DNA of 64,000 nucleotides from Pantoea sp. GD03673 (lineage in GTDB: Bacteria > Pseudomonadota > Gammaproteobacteria > Enterobacterales > Enterobacteriaceae), in NCBI RefSeq assembly GCF_029844725.1, contig NZ_JAOCKJ010000011.1, positions 49,626-113,625 on the forward strand, in the 5' to 3' direction. The notes under the pieces are model-generated. The model ran no database searches. It had not been told where the DNA came from and saw only the letters and a program-made list of their open reading frames with translations. Positions 30,622 to 42,856 of the stretch are shown piece by piece. Made by a program: the position numbers and the translations under genes. Numbering within the stretch: the stretch's first letter is position 1; every line of letters starts with the position of its first letter.

Positions 30622-31017
30622 ATGCTCTCCTCACGCACGCTGAGCCTGACGATTCCGCGTCACTGGCTGGATCTTTATGAAACCATCTGGAAGCCGGAAT
30701 TTTTCCCAAAGTGGGCGTCCGGGCTGACGCACAGTGCATTAGAACCTGATGGCAATCGCTGGCGTGCCAAAGGCCCACAGGGAAATGTAAAGCTTCGATT
30801 TTCGCCTCACAATCCGTTTGGCGTAATGGATCACTGGATTGACAGTGGTTCAGGAAAAGAGATCTATGTGCCGATGCGCGTGGTCGCCAACGAGCAGGGT
30901 GCAGAGGTGATGGTGACGGTTTACCGCCAGCCATTTACTTCAGATGAAAGATTTAAGCAGGATATTGAATGGGTTAGCAACGACCTTGAGACGCTTAACC
31001 AGCTTCTGACTCAATAA
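30622..31017 (+). CDS. Small SRPBCC-like protein of unknown function
   Basis: The 131-residue product begins TLSLTIPRHWLDLYETIWKP and continues through FPKWASGL, NRWRAKGPQGNVKLRFSPHN, FGVMDHWID and YRQPFTSDERFKQDIEWVSN. The spacing of strands and the closing amphipathic helix with LETLNQLL resemble the START/SRPBCC hydrophobic-pocket fold (polyketide-cyclase-like), which binds varied small ligands. No catalytic residue can be named. The ATG follows CGGAGGTTAT with good spacing, so translation is well supported. It is alone between terminator and an AT-rich gap. Confidence 0.7.
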   Translation: MLSSRTLSLTIPRHWLDLYETIWKPEFFPKWASGLTHSALEPDGNRWRAKGPQGNVKLRFSPHNPFGVMDHWIDSGSGKEIYVPMRVVANEQGAEVMVTVYRQPFTSDERFKQDIEWVSNDLETLNQLLTQ

Positions 31018-31451
31018 ATCAACGACTTAGCTCTATTTTTTTCCTTTACTTATCGCTGGCCGTTTATGAAAAAAAACAGAAAAAAGTCCGATAATAAAGC
31101 ATAAAGCGTTAATCAGATTGCTTACCCCCTGTACACCTTTACCACCAACGCTGCTTAAGCATTGCTGCCAGGAAAATTCCTGGCAAATTCTTATGACAGG
31201 CACGCAATCCCCTCTGAATTCAGGCCCCTTCGCCTGTTACATGAGCAGTCCGGCCTAAACACATACATTAAACATTAACTGTCGTTTATTATTGCCATGC
31301 CCGGCATTTAATATTTATCATGCATAAAGTGAAACCATTTATTTCTGAGGTCGCGTAATCAGACTTTTCTTATGGTGTTAAATTAAATAAAACAATGTAT
31401 AAATCATTCCACACACAGCAATACCCATAATGATAAAGCAGGAAAAAAGTC
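31018..31451. other. AT-rich intergenic stretch
   Basis: These 434 bases are clearly richer in A and T than the flanking genes. A hairpin with nine-base arms TGCCAGGAA and TTCCTGGCA lies at 31166-31185 with only two bases between the arms. No gene, tRNA or repeat was recognised. The stretch precedes an unrecognised small gene and could hold its control region. Confidence 0.5.
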
Positions 31452-31718
31452 ATGGACCGCTCAACGTATCCTTTGTTATCAGAAAAAGAATTCGTTGAGA
31501 TTGCCGCAAGGATGCTGGCAGGAGAATATAAAACTACAACAGGATTTGTTCGTGATCTGGCGGAATTCTTATTAACTGCGGGGGATTCCGCCATGACACG
31601 AAACAGAGAATTTACCAGGGATATCTATTTTTTATCCGAGCACCATTTGATCGAATCCATAATAACATGGCAAGCCTGGAAAGGTATTTCAGGACTTCGG
31701 CCGGAAAAATTGCACTAA
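31452..31718 (+). CDS. Unrecognised 88-residue protein
   Basis: I do not recognise this gene. It starts at an ATG eight bases after AGGAAAA, which supports translation. The product is soluble-looking and helical: MDRSTYPLLSEKEFVEIAAR, then TTTGFVRDLAEFLLTAGDSA, then a C-terminal part with HHLIESIITWQAWKGISGL. A faint resemblance to YmgB/AriR-type biofilm regulators (helix, LxxxGD, helix) was noted but is too weak to use. It lies in an AT-rich pocket next to a truncated flippase gene, which suggests a variable or acquired spot. Confidence 0.55.
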   Translation: MDRSTYPLLSEKEFVEIAARMLAGEYKTTTGFVRDLAEFLLTAGDSAMTRNREFTRDIYFLSEHHLIESIITWQAWKGISGLRPEKLH

Positions 31719-31800
31719 CTAACGGTGTCACAGCAACCTCTCCTTGCCGTTACACAACGATTTAATTCTCACAGAGTCAATGGACTCTAACGAGTATATT

Positions 31801-32445
31801 ATGGCAATACGTGAAAGCAGTCTTAGTAGCGCAAAATGGTCCCTGCTCTCTTCAATCAAAATTATTGGCATCGGTGTCCTGCAACTCTCGTTGCTGGCGC
31901 AGATCCTGCAGGCGAATGAACTGAACCTGCTGGCAATCGCCGTGATAGCGTTACTGGCTATAGATACGCTGGCCGATCGCGGCTTCTCAAATAAGCTGAT
32001 CCGTCGCTGTATGCTCTCAATCAACGACCTCTCCACGATCTACTGGGGGAATATGTTGATGGGTATCGCGGTGTTTGGTCTGTTATTTACGGGCAGCCAC
32101 CTGCTGAACAACCTGTTTAATCAACCTGAACTGGCATTAATGCTGCAGATGGTCTCGGTGATATTTATTATCATTCCACAGGGTCAGCATTACCGTGCGA
32201 TATTACAGCGCGAAAAACAATATACCCGCATTGCTTTTGCTGAGACCTCCTCAGTATTAGCCGGACTTGCCGTAACCTTATTTACCGTCTGGCTGACACC
32301 TTCAGTATTGTGTGCGATCTGGGGTTACCTTGCGATGGCATCCATTCGCATGCTGATTTACTGCTACTATGGTCGTTCATGGTTCCAGCCGGAATACCAT
32401 TTTAGCCTGAAAGCTTTTTCTAAAATTCGTGCAAGAAACAAATAA
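31801..32445 (+). CDS. Half-length polysaccharide flippase (WzxC/AmsL-like), truncated
   Basis: The 214-residue product matches the N-terminal half of WzxC/AmsL-type exporters of colanic acid or amylovoran repeat units: SSAKWSLLSSIKIIGIGVLQ, DTLADRGFSNKLI, LSTIYWGNMLMGIAVFGLL, IIPQGQHYRAILQREKQY and AETSSVLAGLAVTLF. Full proteins have about 490 residues and 12-14 membrane spans; this one stops after about six, at HFSLKAFSKIRARNK. No homologous reading frame is seen downstream, so it is a deletion remnant or a shortened gene rather than a simple frameshift. It is flanked by a terminator and has no other polysaccharide genes near it. Start 31801 or 31780. Confidence 0.75.
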   Translation: MAIRESSLSSAKWSLLSSIKIIGIGVLQLSLLAQILQANELNLLAIAVIALLAIDTLADRGFSNKLIRRCMLSINDLSTIYWGNMLMGIAVFGLLFTGSHLLNNLFNQPELALMLQMVSVIFIIIPQGQHYRAILQREKQYTRIAFAETSSVLAGLAVTLFTVWLTPSVLCAIWGYLAMASIRMLIYCYYGRSWFQPEYHFSLKAFSKIRARNK

Positions 32446-32854
32446 TAAAATAAGTCTGTATGGTGGGCTCTGAGCATCCGAAACGATGCGTTGGCGTGCG
32501 GGTAACCAGCACGCCTTTTCTTTTTATCCAGACAGCTTCAATAGCATTGCGGGCAATTGTTTTATTTACCCCGGTAAGACCAGGCTTCCGGCCAGCCCCG
32601 TTCTGGCGATCGCAGTCAGCCAGCCAGTCGCACTGAACCAGTGACGGGCTGAAAAGCGTTAACCCTCTGTCCGTCGTTCCCTCTTACCCCTTTCAAATAT
32701 TCACCGCAGGCTATTCGCAAAAAACGCTTTCTATGCCGCCGTCAGGTCTGGCTGGTATAAACTGCGCTCATCCCGGACGCCGATCGCCAGAAAATCTCAG
32801 TCGTCGTCTCCTGAGCAAGGGTATCGCCTTGCCGCTGTCTTACCGGAGTCTGCT
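32446..32854. other. Intergenic stretch between the half-flippase and yicG
   Basis: The 409 bases contain the terminator at 32493-32524 and then about 330 bases without a recognisable gene. I looked for the missing C-terminal half of the flippase in the three plus frames and saw no matching segment. No repeat or tRNA found. Confidence 0.5.
32493..32524 (+). terminator. Terminator after the half-flippase gene
   Basis: Arms GGCGTGC (32493-32499) and GCACGCC (32509-32515) followed by TTTTCTTTTT on the plus strand. Confidence 0.85.
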
Positions 32855-35188
<2,334 letters not shown>

Positions 35189-35277
35189 TCAACATCAATG
35201 CCTTCATCTCATCGAGCGGGGATGTTCCGTTGTGGAAGGGATGCCGTGGCAATAACCGGTTAATTACCGCCGTCTGA

Positions 35278-36024
<747 letters not shown>

Positions 36025-36078
36025 ATACAGTTTCAGTATGATGCGCAGTCATTTCTTCATCTGTGGAGTAGCACACCT

Positions 36079-36354
36079 ATGGCACGCGTAACCGTTCAGG
36101 ACGCAGTAGAAAAAGTTGGTAATCGTTTTGACCTGGTGTTGGTCGCTGCACGTCGTGCACGTCAGATGCAGGTTGGCGGCAAAGATCCGCTGGTTCCGGA
36201 AGAGAACGATAAGCCTACCGTTATCGCACTGCGCGAAATCGAAGAAGGTCTGGTCACCAATCAGATTTTAGATGTGCGTGATCGTCAGGAACAGCAAGAG
36301 CAGGAAGCCGCTGAGTTACAGGCCGTTACCGCTATCGCTGAAGGTCGTCGTTAA
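36079..36354 (+). CDS. rpoZ: DNA-directed RNA polymerase omega subunit
   Basis: Omega helps assemble the beta-prime subunit and forms part of a ppGpp binding site of RNA polymerase. The 91-residue product [20 protein letters not shown] has [14 protein letters not shown] and [14 protein letters not shown], all at family positions. It heads the rpoZ-spoT-trmH-recG row; spoT starts 20 bases after its stop. Confidence 0.98.
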   Translation: MARVTVQDAVEKVGNRFDLVLVAARRARQMQVGGKDPLVPEENDKPTVIALREIEEGLVTNQILDVRDRQEQQEQEAAELQAVTAIAEGRR

Positions 36355-36374
36355 CAGCTACCTGCAGGTCGCCC

Positions 36375-38483
36375 TTGTATCTGTTTGAAAGTCTCAATCA
36401 ACTGATTGAAAAATACTTGCCAGAGGAGCAGATCAAGCGCCTCCAGCAAGCCTACCTTGTCGCACGTGATGCCCACGAGGGACAGACACGCTCCAGCGGT
36501 GAGCCTTATATCACCCATCCGGTTGCCGTGGCCTGTATTCTGGCGGAAATGAAGCTCGACCATGAAACCCTCATGGCCGCGCTGCTGCATGACGTGATTG
36601 AAGATACGCCTGCCACATACCAGGACATGGAACAGCTGTTCGGTAAAAGCGTGGCGGAGCTGGTCGAAGGCGTTTCCAAGCTGGATAAGCTGAAATTCCG
36701 CGACAAGAAAGAGGCGCAGGCAGAGAACTTCCGCAAGATGATTATGGCGATGGTGCAGGATATCCGCGTCATACTCATCAAGCTGGCTGACCGCACCCAC
36801 AATATGCGCACCCTTGGGTCATTACGCCCGGACAAACGTCGCCGCATCGCGCTGGAAACGTTAGAGATTTACAGTCCGCTGGCCCATCGCCTGGGTATTC
36901 ACCATCTTAAAACAGAGCTGGAAGAGCTCGGTTTTGAGGCCCTCTACCCGAACCGTTATCGGGTGATTAAAGAGGTGGTGAAAGCCGCGCGCGGTAATCG
37001 TAAAGAGATGATTCAGAAGATTCTTTCTGAGATCGATGGCCGTTTGCAGGAAGCGGGCATTCCCTGCCGCGTCAGCGGTCGCGAAAAGCATCTTTACTCG
37101 ATCTACCGCAAAATGACGCTGAAAGAGCAGCGTTTTCACTCGATCATGGATATCTATGCCTTTCGCGTCATCGTGAAAGATCTGGATACCTGCTATCGCG
37201 TTCTGGGCCAGATGCACAGTCTGTATAAGCCGCGTCCGGGCCGCGTTAAAGATTACATCGCCATCCCCAAAGCCAACGGCTATCAATCGCTCCATACCTC
37301 CATGATCGGCCCGCACGGCGTTCCGGTTGAAGTGCAGATTCGCACCGAAGATATGGATCAGATGGCGGAAATGGGGGTCGCTGCGCACTGGGCTTATAAA
37401 CAGGCGGGCGAAAGTGGCACCACCGCACAGATTCGCGCTCAGCGCTGGCTGCAAAGCCTGCTGGAGCTGCAGCAGAGTGCGGGCAGTTCGTTTGAATTTA
37501 TTGAAAGTGTGAAATCCGATCTCTTCCCGGATGAGATTTACGTTTTCACGCCTGAAGGCCGCATCGTTGAGCTGCCAACCGGCGCGACGCCGGTAGACTT
37601 CGCCTATGCGGTTCACACCGATATCGGTCATGCCTGCGTTGGCGCACGCGTTGACCGCCAGCCTTATCCGCTGTCGCAATCCCTGACCAGCGGACAGACG
37701 ATTGAGATCATCACCGCGCCAGGTGCCCGTCCCAACGCCGCCTGGCTCAATTTTGTCGTCAGCTCCAAAGCCCGCGCCAAAATTCGCCAGTTGCTGAAAA
37801 ACCTCAAGCGTGAAGACTCGGTTAATCTGGGTCGCCGCCTGCTCAGCCATGCGCTGGGCGGCAGCCGTAAACTGGCTGAGGTCCCGGCTGAGAATATCAG
37901 GCAGGAACTGGACCGTATGAAGCTGACCTCGCTTGACGATCTGCTGGCGGAAATTGGTCTGGGCAATGCGATGAGTGTGGTCGTGGCGAAGAACCTGCTA
38001 CAGGCTGACAGCAAGACCATCAGCAGTAACAGCAAGCGCGGTAAGCTGCCGATCAAAGGCGCAGATGGCGTGTTGATCACTTTCGCCAAATGCTGTCGGC
38101 CGATTCCCGGTGACCCGATTGTTGCCCATGTCAGCCCCGGCAAAGGACTGGTGGTGCATCATGAATCCTGTCGCAATATCCGTGGCTACCAGAAAGAGCC
38201 GGAAAAATTCATGCCGGTTGAGTGGGATAAAGTCACCGAGCAGGAGTTCGTGGCAGAGATCAAAGTCGACATGTTTAACCATCAGGGCGCGCTGGCTAAC
38301 CTGACGGCAGCCATCAACACGGCCGGTTCCAATATTCAGAGCCTGAATACCGAAGAGCGTGATGGCCGCGTCTACAGCGCCTTTATCCGCCTGACTGCAC
38401 GCGATCGTGTCCATCTGGCGAATATCATGCGTAAAATTCGCGTGATGCCGGATGTGATCAAAGTCCATCGTAACCGTAATTAG
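36375..38483 (+). CDS. spoT: Bifunctional (p)ppGpp synthase/hydrolase SpoT
   Basis: SpoT mainly hydrolyses (p)ppGpp and weakly makes it, answering to fatty-acid, carbon and iron limitation. The 702-residue product has an N-terminal HD hydrolase domain (THPVAVACILAEM, HDVIEDTPATY, LIKLADRTHNMRTL), a synthetase domain (REKHLYSIYRKM, DIYAFRVIV, GYQSLHTSMIGPHG), a TGS domain (EIYVFTPEGRIVELPTGATP) and a C-terminal ACT domain (HQGALANLTAAINTAGSNIQ). Translation starts at a TTG at 36375, as in E. coli. It is three bases from trmH. Confidence 0.98.
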   Translation: MYLFESLNQLIEKYLPEEQIKRLQQAYLVARDAHEGQTRSSGEPYITHPVAVACILAEMKLDHETLMAALLHDVIEDTPATYQDMEQLFGKSVAELVEGVSKLDKLKFRDKKEAQAENFRKMIMAMVQDIRVILIKLADRTHNMRTLGSLRPDKRRRIALETLEIYSPLAHRLGIHHLKTELEELGFEALYPNRYRVIKEVVKAARGNRKEMIQKILSEIDGRLQEAGIPCRVSGREKHLYSIYRKMTLKEQRFHSIMDIYAFRVIVKDLDTCYRVLGQMHSLYKPRPGRVKDYIAIPKANGYQSLHTSMIGPHGVPVEVQIRTEDMDQMAEMGVAAHWAYKQAGESGTTAQIRAQRWLQSLLELQQSAGSSFEFIESVKSDLFPDEIYVFTPEGRIVELPTGATPVDFAYAVHTDIGHACVGARVDRQPYPLSQSLTSGQTIEIITAPGARPNAAWLNFVVSSKARAKIRQLLKNLKREDSVNLGRRLLSHALGGSRKLAEVPAENIRQELDRMKLTSLDDLLAEIGLGNAMSVVVAKNLLQADSKTISSNSKRGKLPIKGADGVLITFAKCCRPIPGDPIVAHVSPGKGLVVHHESCRNIRGYQKEPEKFMPVEWDKVTEQEFVAEIKVDMFNHQGALANLTAAINTAGSNIQSLNTEERDGRVYSAFIRLTARDRVHLANIMRKIRVMPDVIKVHRNRN

Positions 38484-38485
38484 GC

Positions 38486-39184
38486 ATGAACGATCAACGT
38501 TTTGCCCGGATTCAGGCGATGCTGGCACTGCGCCAGCACGATCTTACCGTCTGTATGGAGCAGGTGCATAAACCGCACAATGTGTCGGCGGTAATCCGCA
38601 CAGCCGACGCTGTCGGCATCCACGAAGTGCATGCCGTCTGGCCTGGTCAGCGGATGCGCACCCAGGCTTCCGCGTCTGCCGGAAGCAACAGCTGGGTAAA
38701 AGTGGTCACCCATCCCACCATCGGCGATGCCGTAAAACAGCTGAAACAGCAGAAGATGCAGGTTTTAGCGACCCATCTTTCTGACGATGCCGTTGATTTC
38801 CGTGAGATCGATTACACCCTTCCGACCTGCATCCTGATGGGACAGGAGAAAACGGGCATCACCGAAGAAGCACTGGCGCTGGCCGATCGTAAGATCGTGA
38901 TTCCGATGGTGGGTATGGTGCAGTCACTGAATGTCTCGGTAGCCTGTGCGCTGATCCTCTATGAAGCTCAGCGGCAGCGGCAGAACGCCGGTCTTTACCT
39001 GCGCGATTACAGCCTGCTGGATGAAGATGAGCAGCAACGCCTGCTGTTCGAAGGCGGATTCCCGGTGCTGGCGCGGGTTGCGAAGCAGAAAGGTTTACCC
39101 TATCCGCGCATCAATGCGCAGGGCGACGTCGACGCCGACCCCAGCTGGTGGGCTACCATGCAATCGACCGGTAAAAAAAGATGA
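38486..39184 (+). CDS. trmH: tRNA (guanosine(18)-2'-O)-methyltransferase
   Basis: TrmH (SpoU) methylates the 2'-OH of G18 in the tRNA D-loop using S-adenosylmethionine. The 232-residue SPOUT enzyme shows the three motifs: NVSAVIRTADAVG with the catalytic Arg, ILMGQEKTGITEEAL, and MVGMVQSLNVSVACALIL forming the knot. Start ATG at 38486 follows the spoT stop by two bases; its stop overlaps recG by four bases. Confidence 0.97.
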   Translation: MNDQRFARIQAMLALRQHDLTVCMEQVHKPHNVSAVIRTADAVGIHEVHAVWPGQRMRTQASASAGSNSWVKVVTHPTIGDAVKQLKQQKMQVLATHLSDDAVDFREIDYTLPTCILMGQEKTGITEEALALADRKIVIPMVGMVQSLNVSVACALILYEAQRQRQNAGLYLRDYSLLDEDEQQRLLFEGGFPVLARVAKQKGLPYPRINAQGDVDADPSWWATMQSTGKKR

Positions 39185-41259
39185 AAGGCCGTCTGCTGGA
39201 TGCCATCCCGCTCAGTACCCTGACCGGCGTCGGTGCCAGCCAGGCAGCAAAACTGGCCAAAATCGACCTGCACACGATTCAGGACCTCCTGCTTCATCTC
39301 CCGCTACGTTACGAAGATCGCACCCAGCTTTATGCCATTGACGATCTGCTGCCCGGCATCTGGGCCACAGTAGAAGGCGAAGTGCTGCACACTGAGATCA
39401 CCTTTGGTCGCCGCCGGATGATGGTGTGCCAGATCAGCGATGGCAGTGGTGTACTGACGATGCGCTTTTTCAATTTCAATGCCGGGATGAAGAACAATCT
39501 GTCGCCGGGACGTCGCGTCACCGCCTATGGTGAGATTAAACGCGGCCAGCGTGGCGCGGAGATTATCCATCCCGAGTACCGGATTCAGGGCGACCAGAGC
39601 AATGTGACGCTGGAAGAGACCTTAACGCCGGTGTATCCCACCACTGAGGGCATTCGACAGGCTACGCTGCGTAATCTCACCGACCAGGCGCTGACGCTGC
39701 TGGAGAGCTGTCCCATTGCCGAACTGCTGCCGCAGGAGCTGAGCGGCGGTTTGATCAGCCTGCCTGATGCGCTCCGCACACTGCATCGTCCTCCGCCCGA
39801 TCTTCGCCTCAGTGAGCTGGAAAGTGGTCGTCATCCGGCACAACGCAGACTGATTCTGGAAGAGCTGCTGGCGCACAACCTCAGCATGCTGGCGGTACGC
39901 GCCGGTGCCCAGCGCTATTACGCATTACCGATGCCGCCGCGACACAATCTTAGCGACCAGCTGCTGGCTACGCTGCCCTTCTCTCCAACCAATGCGCAGA
40001 AGCGCGTGGTGGCAGAGATAGAAAACGATCTGGCCAATGACTTTCCGATGATGCGGCTGGTGCAGGGCGATGTCGGCTCAGGTAAAACCCTGGTCGCCGC
40101 GCTCTCTGCGCTGAACGTTATCGCCCATGGCAAACAGGTTGCGCTGATGGCCCCGACCGAGCTGCTGGCTGAACAGCACGCCAGCAACTTCCGCCAGTGG
40201 TTTGCGCCGCTGGGGATTGAGGTAGGCTGGCTGGCTGGCAAACAGAAAGGCAAAGCGCGCCAGGCACAGCAGGAAGCGATAGCCAGCGGTCAGGTGGCGA
40301 TGGTCGTGGGCACACACGCCCTGTTTCAGGAGCAGGTGCAGTTTAAGGGACTGGCACTGGTCATTATTGATGAGCAGCACCGCTTCGGCGTCCACCAGCG
40401 TCTGGCGCTGTGGGAAAAAGGCGAGGAGCAGGGTTTCCATCCGCATCAGCTGATCATGACCGCCACCCCTATCCCGCGCACCCTGGCGATGACCGCCTAT
40501 GCCGATCTCGATACCTCAACCATTGATGAGCTGCCGCCGGGACGCACACCGGTGACGACGGTGGCAATCCCCGACTCACGACGCGATGAGATTGTGTCAC
40601 GCGTAGAACATGCCTGCCGCGAGGGACGTCAGGCTTACTGGGTCTGCACTCTGATCGAAGAATCAGAATTGCTGGAAGCACAGGCGGCAGAAGCCAGCTG
40701 GGAATCTTTGAAAACGGCGTTACCCGACTTAAACATTGGGCTGGTACATGGCCGGATGAAGCCCGCGGAAAAACAGGCGGTGATGCAGGCGTTTAAAGCG
40801 AATGAACTGCAGTTGCTGGTGGCGACGACCGTGATTGAGGTCGGCGTAGATGTGCCTAATGCCAGCCTGATGATTATCGAAAACCCGGAGCGGTTAGGCC
40901 TGGCACAGCTTCATCAGCTGCGAGGCCGTGTCGGTCGTGGCGCTGTGGCCTCGCACTGTGTGCTGCTCTACAAAGCACCGCTAAGCAAGGCGGCGCAAAA
41001 GCGTCTTCAGGTGCTGCGCGACAGCAATGACGGCTTTGTGATTGCCCAGTTCGATCTGGAGATTCGCGGACCGGGTGAACTGCTGGGCACGCGTCAGACC
41101 GGCAACGCTGAGTTCAAAGTAGCCGACCTGTTGCGCGATGCAGCGATGGTGCCGGAAGTTCAGCGTGTGGCGCGCCATATCCACCAGCATTATCCCGAGC
41201 AGGCCAGCGCCCTGATTGAACGCTGGCTGCCAGAAAACACCCGTTATACCAACGTCTGA
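39181..41259 (+). CDS. recG: ATP-dependent DNA helicase RecG
   Basis: RecG reverses stalled replication forks and unwinds R-loops and D-loops. The 692-residue product has an N-terminal wedge domain with an OB fold (about 60-160), then superfamily 2 helicase motifs: Walker A GDVGSGKT (about residue 296), PTELLAEQH, IDEQHRFG, TATPIPRT, LVHGRMKP and QLRGRVGRG with the C-terminal arm. It is last of the rpoZ-spoT-trmH-recG operon. E. coli carries gltS next; here xanP follows directly. Confidence 0.98.
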   Translation: MKGRLLDAIPLSTLTGVGASQAAKLAKIDLHTIQDLLLHLPLRYEDRTQLYAIDDLLPGIWATVEGEVLHTEITFGRRRMMVCQISDGSGVLTMRFFNFNAGMKNNLSPGRRVTAYGEIKRGQRGAEIIHPEYRIQGDQSNVTLEETLTPVYPTTEGIRQATLRNLTDQALTLLESCPIAELLPQELSGGLISLPDALRTLHRPPPDLRLSELESGRHPAQRRLILEELLAHNLSMLAVRAGAQRYYALPMPPRHNLSDQLLATLPFSPTNAQKRVVAEIENDLANDFPMMRLVQGDVGSGKTLVAALSALNVIAHGKQVALMAPTELLAEQHASNFRQWFAPLGIEVGWLAGKQKGKARQAQQEAIASGQVAMVVGTHALFQEQVQFKGLALVIIDEQHRFGVHQRLALWEKGEEQGFHPHQLIMTATPIPRTLAMTAYADLDTSTIDELPPGRTPVTTVAIPDSRRDEIVSRVEHACREGRQAYWVCTLIEESELLEAQAAEASWESLKTALPDLNIGLVHGRMKPAEKQAVMQAFKANELQLLVATTVIEVGVDVPNASLMIIENPERLGLAQLHQLRGRVGRGAVASHCVLLYKAPLSKAAQKRLQVLRDSNDGFVIAQFDLEIRGPGELLGTRQTGNAEFKVADLLRDAAMVPEVQRVARHIHQHYPEQASALIERWLPENTRYTNV

Positions 41260-41364
41260 CGGCTCTCCATTCCTGTATGGCCTTTTTATCCCCGCCGGGC
41301 AAACGATTGCTTTTAGCCTGCGGATGATTACAATCGCCACACTATTTTTTGGGAAGAACAGAAG

Positions 41365-42738
41365 ATGTCCACCACACCTCAGCCAGACCAGCCTTCCGTC
41401 ACGCAAAGCGAACTGATTTATCGTCTTGAAGATCGTCCCCCGCTGCCGCAAACGCTGTTTGCCGCCGGCCAGCATCTGCTGGCGATGTTTGTTGCGGTCA
41501 TCACGCCAGCGATTCTGATTTGTCAGGCGCTGGGCCTGCCCGCAGAAGATACCCGGCACGTTATCAGCATGTCGCTGTTTGCCTCGGGCGTGGCATCACT
41601 GCTGCAAATCAAAACCTGGGGACCGGTAGGGTCGGGTCTGCTGTCGATTCAGGGCACCAGCTTCAACTTCGTGACACCTCTGATTATGGGCGGGATGGCG
41701 CTGAAAAATGGCGGTGCTGATGTTCCCACAATGATGGCGGCGCTGTTTGGCACCCTGATGGTGGCCTCCTGCACTGAAATGGTCCTGTCGCGCGTATTGC
41801 ACCTGGCTCGCCGGATCATTACGCCGCTGGTTTCCGGTATTGTTGTGATGATTATCGGCCTGTCGCTGATTCAGGTGGGCCTGACCTCCATTGGTGGCGG
41901 TTTCAGCGCGATGAACGATCACACCTTTGGTGCCCCGAAAAACCTGATGCTGGCCGGTGCCGTGCTGCTGGTGATCGTGCTGCTTAACCGGCAGAAGAAT
42001 CCCTACCTGCGCGTCGCTTCTCTGGTGATTGCTATGGCTGTGGGCTATCTGCTCGCCTGGGCGATGGGCATGCTGCCTGCGGCGGGTATCCCGGCTGATC
42101 AGCCGTTGATTATGGTACCGACCCCGCTCTATTACGGACTGGGCTTCGACTGGAATCTGCTCATCCCGCTGATGCTGGTGTTTATGGTGACGTCTCTGGA
42201 GACCATCGGTGATATCACCGCCACCTCGGATGTGTCGGAGCAACCGGTCAGCGGACCACTCTATATGAAACGCCTGAAAGGCGGCGTGCTGGCGAATGGC
42301 CTCAACTCTTTTGTCTCCGCGCTGTTTAATACCTTCCCTAACTCCTGCTTTGGTCAGAACAATGGCGTGATTCAGTTAACCGGCGTGGCCAGCCGCTATG
42401 TGGGCTTTGTTGTCGCGCTGATGCTGATTGTGCTGGGTCTGTTCCCGGCGGTCAGCGGTCTGGTGCAGCTGATCCCTGAACCGGTACTCGGTGGGGCAAC
42501 GATTGTGATGTTCGGCACAATCGCCGCCTCGGGCGTCCGCATCGTGTCACGCGAGCCGCTTAACCGCCGCGCTATCATGATTATTGCGCTGTCGCTGGCG
42601 GTGGGGCTGGGCGTTTCTCAGCAACCGCTGATCCTGCAGTTTGCGCCCGAGTGGCTGAAAACCCTGCTCTCTTCCGGTATTGCGGCGGGCGGCATTACCG
42701 CCATCATACTCAACCTGATCTTTCCGCCAGAGAAGTAA
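41365..42738 (+). CDS. xanP: Xanthine permease XanP
   Basis: XanP is a proton-driven xanthine importer of the NCS2 nucleobase family in the inner membrane. The 457-residue product has about 14 membrane spans and the family motifs [16 protein letters not shown] near residue 30, [35 protein letters not shown] with the binding Glu, and [20 protein letters not shown]. The ATG at 41365 follows GGGAAGAACAGAAG. It is convergent with a possible micro-ORF and precedes yicH on the same strand by 118 bases. Confidence 0.94.
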   Translation: MSTTPQPDQPSVTQSELIYRLEDRPPLPQTLFAAGQHLLAMFVAVITPAILICQALGLPAEDTRHVISMSLFASGVASLLQIKTWGPVGSGLLSIQGTSFNFVTPLIMGGMALKNGGADVPTMMAALFGTLMVASCTEMVLSRVLHLARRIITPLVSGIVVMIIGLSLIQVGLTSIGGGFSAMNDHTFGAPKNLMLAGAVLLVIVLLNRQKNPYLRVASLVIAMAVGYLLAWAMGMLPAAGIPADQPLIMVPTPLYYGLGFDWNLLIPLMLVFMVTSLETIGDITATSDVSEQPVSGPLYMKRLKGGVLANGLNSFVSALFNTFPNSCFGQNNGVIQLTGVASRYVGFVVALMLIVLGLFPAVSGLVQLIPEPVLGGATIVMFGTIAASGVRIVSREPLNRRAIMIIALSLAVGLGVSQQPLILQFAPEWLKTLLSSGIAAGGITAIILNLIFPPEK

Positions 42739-42765
42739 GGCCAGAGGCAGGCTTCGGCCTGCCTG

Positions 42766-42819
42766 CTAATTATTCGGATTTACATCCAGGCTGTTGAGCT
42801 GTAACGGTAATTCAGGCAT
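42766..42819 (-). CDS. Possible 17-codon micro-ORF between xanP and yicH
   Basis: On the minus strand an ATG at 42819, five bases after AGAGG, opens a 17-codon frame, MPELPLQLNSLDVNPNN, ending TAG. Directly after its stop lies a hairpin (42745-42764, arms AGGCAGGC and GCCTGCCT, TTCG loop). The order ribosome site, frame, hairpin is that of a small expressed gene, but such short frames arise by chance and no promoter was fixed. The peptide matches nothing I know. Confidence 0.3.
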   Translation of the reverse strand: MPELPLQLNSLDVNPNN

Positions 42820-42856
42820 AACAACCTCTCACCGGATTTAACTCGGGAAGGATGCG

